A DNA stretch of 64,000 nucleotides, taken from assembly GCA_003999685.1 (NCBI GenBank), contig CP021220.1, positions 1,612,001-1,676,000 on the forward strand. Direction: 5' to 3'. The first letter of the stretch is position 1, and every line of letters begins with the position of its first letter. The notes under the pieces were generated by a model. The model did no database searches, had not been told where the DNA came from, and worked only from the letters and a program-made list of their open reading frames with translations. Of the stretch, positions 46,767 through 59,900 are shown one piece after another. The stretch comes from Taiwanofungus camphoratus (lineage: Eukaryota; Basidiomycota; Agaricomycetes; Polyporales; Taiwanofungaceae). Position numbers and translations under genes: made by a program.

Positions 46767-48431
46767 CCGCCTCATGTGCCACACTGTCAGAAGACGGGCA
46801 GCATGGCATAGCGGCTCCATGAGGACCAACACTTAGATCCTGGAATGACCACCGCCCTGGGTGGAAAGTTCCGGGACTTCTGTGAATGGTACGATGCCGA
46901 AGCAAAGGTGTTCGCACTGTACAACGATTGGGTAGACGAGGGGATAGCGGAGCCTAGTCTCCACGATGACCTCCCTGTTTACCAGGATGTTGACTGAGGC
47001 CTGAAACCTGTAGGGCTAAACTCAGTTACAAGGGTGGACTGCTGATGGAACGGGATTACCAGACCGGGTAGCCACATAGAGCATGAAACGCGGGTCAGGC
47101 GGGGGTTGGATACGGCTTCTTCCGGATGTCTGTACATCTGGGTTGGCTGTGCCCTTCCTCTTTGCAGGCTTTGCTGGATTGTCTGCCCACGCCATATAAC
47201 GAGGCCACTGAAACCTGTAGGTGAGCCACTCATGCGGGCGTGGATGCCCATTTACTATCATTCTACTCTACATGTACCTACGTCGTATGGAGTATAAACC
47301 CGGTGAATTAAATAAAAATAACCAAGTATTTGGCATCCCCCCCAAGTTGGCACTCTCATGATTCTCACATTCACTACACTCAGTTTTCTTCACTCTTTTT
47401 ATGTACATATATTTTCACATTCCTGCTCTCATTTCGAGCTTGAACAACGGTAAAAGGTGGAGTGGTTAAGAAGTCCCTTTTTCTCGAGCAACAGCAGGTG
47501 CTGTCACGCCTTGGAATCACGCACGCCAGCGGAGTACGGTGTTGACAACAAAGTCCGACCATCTCCGTCTACCTGTCCTGCTCTGAGCTTGAGGCTTTAG
47601 CTGCCTGTGAAATGTGCACTCGCATGATCTGTGACAGCCCCGTTTGGGAGGGGTTGCCGAATACGTGGTTAGTATTGCAAAAATTTGTCACACTGTGTCA
47701 CGGCATGTCAACGCAATACTCGGCAGCTCAATCACAAGTCGTTGCGCGCGACTAGCATGATTGCCTTTCTGATCAATGTGGCTGTCGTTTGTCACTCTCA
47801 TACAATATTCTGCCTTCTACACAAAAAAGAGCCAGTTTATGGTTTCACTAAATGAAGGTCCTGAATGAAAGGAACGAATTCCTGATGTACTTAAATTTCT
47901 AGGAAAAACCATAGGCAGGATCGGACTAGATCTGCTCATCATGGTTCATACCTGGATTTGTGTCTCGCAAGATGGCTACAGTGAATGATTTCATACTTTA
48001 AGTTGATAGTACAATAGAGTATTACTAGATGCACATGTACAACAAGTTTGGTGAGGTCTATGGTGCTCAGAAGACTATTCCGCAAAGCCTGCTCGTTTTG
48101 CAAAGCTAGTAAAACCATAGTATTTTGAGATATCGTATCGCAACGTCGTTGTCCCACAATACGTTCTCACGTAATGTTCACAACAGGACCGTATTATAGC
48201 GATACAAACAATGCCACCTCTTATTATTCTCGACAACACCGCGTAACATCACTGAGCATACAACAAGGGCCACTCAACATGACCACTTGCTGGTGTCTTC
48301 GTTATCGTGAATACAACAATTGATAGAAACAGTAACACAGTTTGCAGCAGTTAGGGATACCATGCAAGATGAGAGAGAAAGGAAACAAGAGAGGATAACC
48401 AGAGGAAAGAGAGATGCGTATTCTAAACAGG

Positions 48432-50204
<1,773 letters not shown>

Positions 50205-51046
50205 TTTTTTGAGTCTACGTGATGAGACATATCAGCAGCTATAGGAGAAATAAGAGAGGGAAAAAGTGGCCAGTCTGCGCCCAAGAGACCAGATATTGGC
50301 AAGCGTCTACAGTGCTTTTTGCGTTTATCGCAACATTTCCCCACAAATCCGTCTCGGCGCACCAGGTGTAAAATATGGGCAGAAGACAAGGGAAACTGAC
50401 GAGAAAGTTGGACTTACTGAAAGCGTAAAGAAAGTGTAAGGAGAAGGACGGGGATGGGAAGATGGGGGTAAGAGGGAAACGGAGGGTAGGTGGGTGTTTA
50501 GGCTTATGTACTCGTGCACGGCCTCGAAAATTTTAGCGATCGATACCTGATCTGATTACACTGACTCCAGCTCCGGCCGGGGCCGCCGGTGACCCAGCGC
50601 CTCCCAGCCGGAGTCTCCACCGATGAAATTCAATTTGACAAGTGCACGCAATTTCCTGGATGAATTTATTTTTGACAGTTGTATTCACACACTGATACTA
50701 AGTCTGCTACAATGGTCGTTAGCTGCAGGGAAAGAGAGAGAGTCACTGTGGGATGTATGGAGACAGGATGCGATTGACGACGACAGATAACAATGTATGG
50801 CACAGAAGGATTTGTGAGTGCAGACAGATAACTTAATCGTAAGCAGAAAGACCGATGGATGGCCAAAGATAATTAGAGCGCGGGGCAACAACCTCTCGAA
50901 ACAGGTTCCTGCATGACGCGAGGCCATCAGATAACATACCTGCAGGAGGAACGTATCAGTGTCAGTCTTTCTCTAGCGTCTGATGGTACAAATTGCTGCA
51001 CGCACAAACCACGCGGACAATACATCTACACGGACCATCAATTTGA
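50205..51046. other. TEF1 promoter and kinase 3' flank
   Basis: About 840 bp. The TEF1-proximal 350 bp read C/T-rich on the TEF1 strand, as expected for the leader of a strongly expressed gene. A GC-rich patch (CCGGCCGGGGCCGCCGGTG) lies at about 50573-50591. No gene supported. Confidence 0.5.
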
Positions 51047-53184
51047 TCATCCTTCCATCCCCCACCCGCCATTCCCACTCAAGAATCGGCTCTGTAAAAT
51101 TGTCTGAAAGGAGGGCCGAGCGCTGACCTCCACCTGCAGGCACGCTCGAACGAGCGCGGCGGCATCACCCAAAGCTCCACCTCCGTCTGACTCCTCACCT
51201 TCCCGCTCTTTTTCGTCCGTACATCGCTCATCGAGAGCTATCGCAGCGTTGGCGAATGGGGATTCCAGACCTTCCTGCGCTTCAGCAGCCGTTGTGAAAG
51301 GGCACTCTCCAACAAGCATGACGTAGGCGACCACGCCAAACGCCCAAACATCTTGTTCCTTGCCAAAGTATCGCTCTCCACGCAGAATCTCAGGCCCAGC
51401 GTAATCGAGTCTATGAGCATGTTAGCCACGATGCGAAACAGAAACGGAATGAATACTCACGTGCCACTGAAAGTATCCCATCCGCCTTTCTTTACCAGCC
51501 CTGAACTCCCAAAATCGATGAGAACGCATTTGCCTGCAGGCCCTAGGACAACATTCTCATCCTTAATATCTCGATGGACTGAACAGAAATATTAGATAGC
51601 TGAATGGCGTCAATAAATCTGCCTCACCGATTCCTTTTGAGTGCAAGAAGCACATCGCATCCGCAATCTGGCCCAGATAGGTCCTGATAGAACTGGGGGG
51701 CAGGCCATGTGGATAACTTTCGACTAAGTCAAACAGGTCTGACGGCGGTGGTGCTTCGCCATCCTTGGGTTCCGGTGTGGTCGAAGGGAGAACCAAGTAA
51801 TAATAGTGATTGTCCTCAAAGAAATCTAGAAGTGGGCAAATATTAGGGTGGCCATTGATGACCTTACCCTCTACCCACGAATCGTCCTGCTTTGGTAACA
51901 TGCGGGAAGGATCCCATGGACGACGAGCCGGGAGGACGTATTGCGTGGAGGAGATGGCGGACATGACATAAATCTCTATTGGTATGGTACCATACTTCGG
52001 ATGTCTTTTCCAGCAATCGGCCAAAATGCGGGACTTGATGATCTGCTTGATGACCAAAGGCGACTGTTCTCGAGCAAGGTTTAGATCAAAAAGTAAATGT
52101 GAAAATAGATAGTATATCTCACCCCTAATGTCCCGTCGCTTTTCATCTCCCTCGCCCGCTTCACCAGTCCATACGCACCCCTTCCGATCTCCCTTTCAAT
52201 GACGAATTCGGATATGCTTCGCTCACTGATGATGTCCGAACGCTCGGAATTCGGCGTGGGAGGACCCGTGCTGCTAGCCACGCTCAGGAAGCTAGCTGCA
52301 CTGTTCGCGCGCACGAGCTTCTGCGGCGCAGTTGGTGGCGGAGATGGAGGTTCGACTTGCACAATCGAGACGCGTCCGGCGATGAGAGAAACGCGCTGCT
52401 GAGACGATCGTCGACGAGACCGAGGCACCCCATTTAATCGCGGTGATGTGGGGGATCGAGATAGAGGAGGTCGAGCAGACGATGCTGTGTTGTTTGACGG
52501 AGACAGAGGGCGTGGGGAAGCGGCACCGGAGGTAGGGCGTGAGGACGTCGGTGAACGCGTCAAAGGTCCTGAAATGAAACTCCCGTATGTAGGAGAGCTA
52601 GTTGTAACAGCAGGAGCAGCCATTAGGCCTGTGGTGACAGCCAAAGATGCTGTACTTGTATTTTTTTGTGATGCAGGGGTGTGTATCCTAGTCGGTCGAG
52701 TTTTCAGCAGGGAGCTAGTGGCGTCTTGGCAGGGAATATGAGAATCGGACGAAGGATGGAAGCCCTGGTCAGCTGCAGCAGGCTCAGACTCTTCATCCTG
52801 CTTCTTCCAGTCAAAACCGCGCCCTATCGAAGTGACTCCCCAGCTGTTCCCCACACTGGCGGTGCGGTAGAGTCGTTGGCTTGAAGGCGGAGCAACCCAG
52901 TCGTCGTCATCGAAAGCAACGGTAGCGGTAGCAAGCATGTCTTTGAGGTGAGAGATACCAGTAGCCGCGTCTGCGTTGATGAGAGGCGGTATTAGTAGCT
53001 TGGTGGATGCTGGTGGGGCTGAGCTCGAACGGCCGGAGCGGAAGGGCGGCTGCTTTGGATGAGCCCACGTGCGCGATGGTCCGCCGCGGATACGGCGACC
53101 ATTGGCTACCCAAAGGTAGTCCGAGTCCTCTCCGCTGCTCGAATGTCCTTCCTCGTCCGTATTCTCCTCCAGGTGGGCATTCAT
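51047..53184 (-). CDS. Serine/threonine protein kinase, PAS-kinase-like catalytic domain
   Basis: About 640 residues. N-terminal 330 residues are disordered and Ser/Pro-rich (start MNAHLEENTDEEGHSSSGED; SRSPTSPRLNGVPRSRRRSS), with no PAS domain visible. The kinase domain contains REIGRGAYGLVKRAREMKSD (Gly loop), VIKQIIKSRILADCW (ATP lysine), VHRDIKDENVVLGP (catalytic loop), LIDFGSSGLVKKGGWDTFSG (DFG) and TLDYAGPEILRGERYFGKEQ, with GPE in place of APE. It ends in a C-lobe with DVWAFGVVAYVMLVGECPF. The insert after the ATP lysine (RHPKYGTIPIEIYVMSAIS) and the activation segment resemble fungal Psk1/Psk2 and human PASK. A long acidic insert (DEKEREGEESDGGG) interrupts the C-lobe. About four introns. 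Confidence 0.88.
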
Positions 53185-54408
53185 CGTGGCTGTGCGACCA
53201 CAGGGATGCTCAGGCTGCCCTTCTCGTGCGTCTCAGGTCTGTTATCAATCCCCATGTGATCCGCCAACTTGCCCATTTCTGGACATCTCATGCCGGTTTA
53301 CAGCAGCGGGTCAAGCACTTCAGGAATCTGCCGTCGCACCGGAAGGATCCAGATGAACTCACGACTTTGACGGTGCAATCGACCTAGCAAGGGCAAGGGA
53401 TGCATAATTTCCTTGACTGCACTGATGACCTGCTATCCCACTGGTAGACTTTCAGGATCGGCAAACACCAAGCGATCTGTCATGCTATATGATCGTTCTC
53501 TAGCATTAGAGTGTCCATTTCCATGTACTATGGTTTCACCAGCTTTGCAAATTTTTCAGCAACTCGTGAATAACATCATGGCTGCTGTTCGCCACGCTCG
53601 CCCAATGTTTTGTTTTGAACACGATAAATGGCCAGTTAAGTAGCAGGTTTGAATGAAAGGCATGGTTTACTGAAATTTCTAGGAGGAACTGTACGCAGGA
53701 TCGGACTAGATCTGCTCATCATGGTTAATTATTAACCACCTCTGGGACTCATGATAATGCATTTACACCTTGCAAGGCAGCTATGTCGATATTCCATTAC
53801 TACCAGAGTCATGTGCACAACAAATTTCTTGGGGTTATGTGAGGATTGCAGTGCTCGAGAGGCTGTTTTGCAAAGCTGGTGAAACCATAGTATTACAAAA
53901 AAACATAATCAATCTATGCTGCGAAGAAACAGAGCGTGTTCGCAGCCAAGTTCGAATTGGGCCGCAACTAGAGACCGTTATTTGCCTAGTTTTTCCTTTT
54001 TTGCTCGAGTTCGAGTTGGGTGCGAATACGCTCTAACACGATGGACGAAATGTGATGGAAGCTATCGCTGCCGGATTTAGCAATTACACTCACGTGACCT
54101 TGTCGGAGTGCACCTACGGTGAGTCTCACGATCCCCAGTCACGCAAAGTTTTGTCCCTCCGTCAAGCCCTTTAAAATCGTGAGTACTGTGGTCATGTTGC
54201 CCCATCCTGATAGCCTGGCTTTCTGCGAATCGAATGCTGCAAGTTTGACGTACATGGGTGGTGGGAACATGCTGGATGGGTCAGGCTAGTCTTGGATGAA
54301 CTCGAACGTCAAGGCCTCTTGATAATTCTCTCGACCAGCCATCCTGCAGAATGCTACTTTGGCCTTCGGTCTTAATACAACAGCTGACTCTGTCATTGCT
54401 AGGCTACC
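53185..54408. other. Intergenic region containing a TIR element
   Basis: About 1.2 kb between the kinase start and RPL32. Holds the 367-bp TIR element (53526-53892), the divergent kinase promoter and the RPL32 promoter/leader. Nothing else supported. Confidence 0.55.
53526..53892. mobile_element. Intact short TIR element of the TACTATGG family (367 bp)
   Basis: Begins TACTATGGTTTCACCAGC and ends with the exact complement; the inverted ends match over 26 bp. TA stands at both termini, as for a TA target duplication. The inside is non-coding and shares GCAGGATCGGACTAGATC and CATGATGAGCAGATCTAG-type stretches with the right shoulder of the 40297-48122 element. It is therefore a shorter, internally deleted relative (MITE). 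Confidence 0.85.
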
Positions 54409-55011
54409 ATGGTCAAGGTCCCTATTGTGAAGAAGCGCACGAAGCCTTTTAAGTCAGTCTTACTAGGTGTTCATCTGTAATCGCGTAAATTGAAGGTATA
54501 TTTCGTACAGGCGCCACCAGTCCGATCGTTACAAAAGTGTTAAGGAGGCATGGAGGAAACCGAAGGGTATTGACAACAGGGTACGACGCCGTTTCAAGGG
54601 GCAGCTTCCTATGCCCAAGGTGCGTCTACAGTTTCCGCACGTATGCGCATTTTCTTAACTGGTTCATAGATTGGTTACGGAAGCAACAAGAAGGTGTGAA
54701 TCTACAATCAGTAGGTAGTGGGCATCGTAACTAACCATGTCGTACAGACCCGACATCTTCTCCCCAACGGCCTGAAGAAGTTTCTCGTCAGCAACGTACG
54801 AGAAATCGACCTTCTTTTGATGCACAACAAAAGTTTCGCCGCGGAGATCGCGCATAATGTCAGTAGCCGCAATCGCACAGCAATTCTTGAGAGGTACGCG
54901 ATTTCTTATCATCAAAATAGTTGACTCCTTCTCATTTAACTGGGATTCAGGGCGAAGGTGTTGGGCGTGAAGGTCACAAACTCTGCGGCCCGTCTGCGGT
55001 CAGAGGAGTAA
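54409..55011 (+). CDS. RPL32: 60S ribosomal protein L32
   Basis: Cytosolic large-subunit protein eL32. Five or so exons give 127 residues: [95 protein letters not shown], ending [12 protein letters not shown]. Length and every block match the family. Introns are placed early, as in other ribosomal protein genes. Whether an intron hosts a snoRNA was not determined. Confidence 0.96.
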
Positions 55012-55306
55012 ATGGTCGTCGCTCTGCATTTGTCTCGCTTATTCTCTGCATATCTCGCCATGTATTTCTCTCATTATGCCGGAAATAAGCAACATGCGAC
55101 CATGTTTCAGGCCATGATTTTGTGCCGCCCATCACTTAAGTACATGATAGCACGACACAGTTGGGTTTTGGTCGCCAAGTCCGTATTTTGTTATCGCAAA
55201 ATAGTGTAGATGCCTCCATTAGGACATCGCTCGAGATCATCATTGCACGTGGTTATTCTCTCTCGGACGAAACTCAGGCTTGAGCCATTCTCAAATTCTT
55301 TTCATC

Positions 55307-56688
55307 ATGGCTGTGAGGTATGTGTCGGGCAATCAGTTAGCTGCGTCTCTAAATTTCTCGTAGACGAGCTACCCATGCAAATTCGTGGTACACTGGGGAC
55401 GGTATGGTTCGAATCTGTATTGGTATACGTGCAGAAGAACTGAGCTACAAATAGGCCGCAGGCTGAATTTCGAGCTGTCCTCAAATTTGGATACAGTAAA
55501 CCCGACTGCCGAAGAGAACTATATACCCCCGGTCAAAGGCTGTAAAGCTATCATCGCCCCGTTCGCTTCAGTTCCATGCTCGTTATAAGGTGGAAAACTC
55601 ACGTCTCACACGATCAGGCATGCAGGCTACTCGTACTCGGGTCGTGCTGCGGCTTGGGCGTATAAAGGCATTGATACTACCGGGATGTGCGTCGTTGTCT
55701 TCCGGACTGTAGCGCGTCTCGGATGTTGAAAGCTTAATAGCAAGCGTGTCTTCATTCTCGGCCCTTCACATCATGTCTATCTGGACGGCTGCGCCTTGTC
55801 AAAATGCAGAGAATATGAGACACCACTAGGTTCACTGCCGATTGATGTTGACAGTAAGTCCATACTGATTAAACATCAAGTTCTCTTGTGCTTGACGATC
55901 ATCCAGCTATCGAGGAGCTGCGAGAGTCTGGGAAGTTTAGTGATATGGATCTCCAAACTGATGAAGACGAGCATAGTATCGAGATGCACCTCCCTTACAT
56001 ACGGAAAATATTTGAAGGGTAAGTGACAACATTATTGTACGGTAGCCGCTGGCCTTCAGCTTAGTTAATCACGGCAGGCTCAGCGTCTCAGTTGTCCCCA
56101 TCCTCATTGGTGCCATCGATCAGGACAAGGAAGTGGCGTTCGGTAATTTATTAGCACCTTATTTGACCCGTGACGATACTTTCTGTGTTGTTTCAAGCGA
56201 CTTCTGTCACTGGTAAGGTCGTGTTTCTCTATTACCAGTTTCCATTTGAATCGGCGGGTGCACCTGGTTGACACTATTCTTGAACCTGCAGGGGAACACG
56301 TTTTCAATATACGTTTTATTATCCCAAACCTCCCCCCAGCTCGACTCCTGCTGTCCGACTTTCTCGAGCTGACCCATCCCCGCCCTCTTTATCCACGTAC
56401 CCCATTCATGCATCTATATCCGCCCTAGACCATGAGGCCATGGAACTCCTGACAATGCCCCCTTTCACGGCTTCTCAAGCCCATCACGAATTTGCAGAAT
56501 ACCTTTCCAGAACGAAGAATACGATATGTGGAAGGCATCCTATTGGCGTTTTGTTGGGAGCTTTGACGACACTAGAGAAGGAAGGGAAAGTCCCCAGTCT
56601 GAAGTGGGTGAGATACGAGCAAAGTAGCCAATGTTTGACCACCAAGGACTCGAGCGTCAGCTATGCCAGCGCATATATCACATTCTGA
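55307..56688 (+). CDS. Memo-family protein (Mho1)
   Basis: Cytosolic protein of the Memo/AmmeMemoRadiSam family, structurally related to class III non-haem-iron dioxygenases and copper-binding in animals. Starts [17 protein letters not shown]. The first His of the metal pocket lies in [19 protein letters not shown] (just after an intron), the second in [35 protein letters not shown] and [19 protein letters not shown] follow. The conserved Cys is in [11 protein letters not shown]. The C-terminal part contains [20 protein letters not shown] and [20 protein letters not shown]. About eight introns. Convergent with the phosphatase gene (141 bp). All pocket residues visible are kept. Confidence 0.9.
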
Positions 56689-56829
56689 CAGGTTAGGAGG
56701 AATGTACGTATATGTAGCTCATCCAATTCTCCATGCACTCCTAGATTATAACACAACTTCGAATTTGTCATCTTGTAACCATTGTCAATTGAAGACTGTT
56801 CTGTATGCAGTATCCGCGACTTAGGCTGT

Positions 56830-57989
56830 TTACATACGGGAAGTAAGCTGCTGTAATTGTAGCCCTACTGGTTCATCGACCTCGTTTTCTGTCCCAGGCT
56901 GACCGGCGTCGTCAACGACCTAGAGCAAGTATTTAGTGCGGTAATATGCCGACCCATCAATGGATAAATTGTTGACCTTTCCCTCTGCAATTTGGACATC
57001 CTCGAAGCCCCAATCTCTGGAAGCACCTTCTCGCAGGTGGCTCCCGTCCGCCAAACGCTTGGCTTCCCACTGACCGACGACATCAGTAGCACCTTTACTA
57101 CGATGCATCTCAGTCAAGCTACAACAGCCCACTCTGACTGGAAGATCTCTGTTTCCTACGAGCTCTCGTGTAAGCGCGGCGATAGTCGCCGCATGACTCA
57201 CAAGTAGAATCCGCTGATGCTTGTCACCGAACCTGCGTTCGACCTCTGGTACCAGAGCACCCAAGAAAGCATTGCAACGGCTATGGCACTGCTCTACGTC
57301 CTCACCTTTCCGGGATGGGTACCAGATCGAAGACCATGAGTCGTCAACTTCGGGAAAGTAAGCACGAAGAGCAGAGGCCGATGCAGGACGTGGATGCAGG
57401 CCAGTGCCGGAGGCTACTGGTGAGTACCATTCGGAGAGACCTTCCATGAAAATCATATGTATAAGGTGCCTCCGCCTTGCAGCCGGCATGGTATCGCTTA
57501 CCGTGTTCTACGTATATAGGCACATTCAAGGCCACGGAAGCAGGCTGAGATGTCTGGAGACACCGATCTAGGCCAATGCCATAAAATATTTGCAGATGGT
57601 GTCAGAAGGGTGCTTACAGTAAGGAGAAGAGAATATAGCTGTAGGGCGTTCTTCAGGGGGTAAAGACAGAAGGTAGTCCGCTAATTCTTGTGCTTGGATT
57701 AAACCATAAACAGCGAGGGGTGGATCACGGGGAAGGCCTACAATTCGGATATTAATGAATGCAATCCGTCAAATATGCAGTAAAACATCCAAAGTACCTG
57801 TCTCAGACTTCCTGAATGCAGCTCAGCGTCAAAACATGTAAAAACCTAGAAAAGTGAATTCCTGGATCTGCACCAATTACTTGTGACCCAGTTTAACCGG
57901 AACCCTTATTCATGACATTAGCTACAGGAAGAGACTGAGGCCAATTTGTTTTAATCACCGTGCCTCGCGATATAGATTGTCTCTATCAT
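56830..57989 (-). CDS. Histidine phosphatase superfamily (phosphoglycerate-mutase-like) protein
   Basis: Branch-1 histidine phosphatase similar to yeast YNL108C and the N-terminal part of Tfc7. The start MIETIYIARHG splices to FRLNWVT, giving the catalytic R-H-G motif. Then come GLPRDPPLAVYGLIQAQELA, AIFSSPYYRCLQTSQPASVA (second Arg), VPIYVEHGLSEWYSPVASGT, WSSIWYPSRKGEDVEQCHSR, ILLVSHAATIAALTRELVGN (second His) and a C-terminal extension ending PVGLQLQQLTSRM. Four or five introns; the short exon between WVT and GLPRD could not be fixed exactly. Substrate unknown. Confidence 0.85.
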
Positions 57990-58509
57990 TTAGCCAGTAG
58001 TGTAAGCACAACGAACAGCCTCAAGCAACGGAGTATTATATCTTCAGCCATCCGCGTTACATGACGACTACCCGTGACTTACAATGACCTCAAACATAGA
58101 CCATGACATGAGGAAATTAGCATTCTCAGACATATATATTCGCCGCATATACAAAGAAACTAGTTATGGTAAGCCACGAAACATAAGATAACATCATGTC
58201 ATAGACTTCATACGTTGGCGGATATCTGTGTCAGTGTACCAGAGCCACTGTCAAGGACAATGGCGAGAGAGAAAAGGAAACGAACCGAGAAACGACACAG
58301 TGCATGGCGACGGGAGAACTGCGGATATGTATGCAACTGACGAGGAGAGGGTAAAAGACTAGACCATCCAGGCGATCCTGTGAAACAAGACGCCTGTAAG
58401 CTTTCTGTTGAGTAATTTCATTCGATTTTGCCGCTGCTGGTGGAATTAATGATGTCACGATTTGATCTGCCGCCAATGAGCCAGCATCAAGCATCGGTGA
58501 AGTCCGATG
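57990..58509. other. Intergenic stretch, no supported gene
   Basis: About 520 bp between two minus-strand genes: promoter of the phosphatase gene and 3' UTR of the Stm1-like gene. AT-rich, no coding signal. Confidence 0.55.
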
Positions 58510-59900
58510 TTAGGCCAGAGACGGGAAAGCTGTTTGGTCGTCGACGTTGAGAACGGGAGCGACGATGCCATTGCCGTTGGGCCTGCCCCTGCCTCCGCCG
58601 CGTCCACGACCACGTCCAGCCCGCTCACCCCTGTCACCACCACGACCACCGCGACCACCACGAGAGGGACGTTCAAAACGAGCGTCGATCTCTAGGTAAA
58701 CTTTGTCCTCTTTCTTGGTGCGGGCCTTAGGAGCGGAAGCCTTCGTCTAGACAATAATTATGAGAGTCAGCGGTAGCACATTCATTGTTCAAGTGTGGTG
58801 CTGGATAATATACCTTGCCCACAAAGTATGCAGTTTCATCCTCGTCCTTCTTGTTTACAACGACGGCATCCTTCCAGATGGAGTCGTCACCCTCATTTGC
58901 CTTCCTGGTCTCCAGCTTGGGAACAATCTCAAGCTCTTTTTGCTGCTTGAGATATTCATCAAGTGTGAGGGTATTGTCCTCCTCCTCCTGTTCGCGAGCT
59001 CTCCGTCCCTCGCGTTCGCCTGATTTCTCGCCCTCGGGCGACGCGACTTCCTCAGCCGCAGGAGTAGGAGCAGCCCAACCATCCGTAGTAGTAGCGGCTT
59101 CACCCCAACCACTAGTGTCCGCCGCAGGACTGAAAGCGTCTGCAGCAGCGTCAGTGGCGCCTGCATTCTCTGCCTTGAGCTCGGCATCTCCCTCGTCAGC
59201 ACCCCAGCCCTGGTTGATTTTTTTGTCCGAGTCACTATTAAAAAAACCGACAGCGAATTAAAGGGTGTACCAGTCTCAGTCAAAGTGGCGCACGTTTTGC
59301 CAGTCTGGCTCTGTCGGTCAAAGGGACGCCCGCGACCACCGCGACCACCGCGATCGCCACGTCCCCTACCGCGTCCACGGCCACGACCTTCACCGTCAAC
59401 TGATGTATTTCACCAACCCAGCCGTCGAAAACAAAGGCAAGTACAGTGAGATAGACCGCTCCCAAAATTGATCACGAGAAGAGTTACTTACACCTTCTTT
59501 TGGGAGCCTCGCCGTCAGCAGCGGCAGTTTCGTCAACAGTGTCCTGGTTCTCTCGAAGAGGCTTGCCACCTCTTTGGTAGTAACGACCGCCTCTGGAAGC
59601 GGGCCCACCCCGACCCCTTTGAGTACCACGAGCGGAAGTAGCAGGAGCAGGGGCTGCCGCCTTGGGGGGTGCGGGTGCGGAGACGGGACTGGACGGCCTT
59701 GAAGCGTCCTCGTCTATTCAAGTTTATGTTTTGGAGATCGCAGTAGGGAGCAGATACAGAACGCGTATGTGATTATTCACCGAGAGGATACGGGGACAAG
59801 AATAAAGCACATGCCATCAATATCAGGGTGTATGTGACAGCCACCGGCGCGTTGACTCACCTTCCAAGAGGGCAAAAGGATTTCTGCTGGCCACCGACAT
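58510..59900 (-). CDS. Stm1/HABP4-SERBP1-like ribosome-associated RNA-binding protein
   Basis: Starts MSVASRNPFALLEDEDASRP with the NPFxLL motif of Stm1. It continues with an Ala/Pro stretch, GTQRGRGGPASRGGRYYQRG and GRGRGRGRGDRGGRGGRGRP (RGG boxes). An acidic Trp-containing region follows (NQGWGADEGDAELKAENAGA). The HABP4 core is EEEDNTLTLDEYLKQQKELE, with GDDSIWKDAVVVNKKDED. A second C-terminal RGG block leads to the end NVDDQTAFPSLA. Four or five introns. Stm1-type proteins clamp inactive 80S ribosomes, bind mRNA and act in recovery from starvation. The RGG boxes are likely arginine-methylated (family knowledge). Confidence 0.9.

Larger units (their letters stand above)
40503..47672. mobile_element. 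Fossil element with 17-bp inverted ends and retroelement-like coding remnants
   Basis: CTAACCACGTATTCGGC stands at 40503-40519 and its exact reverse complement at 47656-47672. Between them, after removing the TGAT-type insertions, about 1.75 kb is left in four pieces: 40503-40930, 43196-43388, 44999-45222 and 46767-47672. The pieces contain protein-like frames. One is a 144-residue frame starting MPNHVFGGLVPICIQVDRYM. The pieces on either side of the second insertion have Cys/His spacing like the zinc-binding end of fungal non-LTR reverse-transcriptase polyproteins. The 46.8-47 kb piece has another short coding end. Broken and old; class assignment (probable non-LTR retroelement or a composite) is tentative. 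No clear target duplication at its ends. Confidence 0.45.
40297..48122. mobile_element. TA-flanked TIR transposon split by later insertions (outer shell of the nest)
   Basis: Both ends carry the same 27-bp inverted repeat, reading TACTATGGTTTTACTAGC inward and followed by TTTGCAAAA. The terminal TA at each end fits a TA target duplication, as in Tc1/mariner-type elements. The element's own DNA is only 40297-40502 and 47673-48122, about 650 bp and non-coding; everything between is later insertions. Support for continuity: about 300 bp of the right shoulder matches the intact relative at 53526-53892 (shared GCAGGATCGGACTAGATC). A sequence near the join (TATTGCAAAAATTTGTCACA) matches the degenerate copy at 61917-62163. 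A non-autonomous element. Confidence 0.75.

Noticed and set aside
40297-48122. A giant 7.8-kb autonomous transposon or Starship/Helitron-like cargo element
   Set aside because: The ends belong to a short non-coding element with relatives of about 0.4-0.65 kb; the bulk consists of nested insertions with their own ends and target duplications, and no transposase, YR recombinase or Rep/Hel gene is present.
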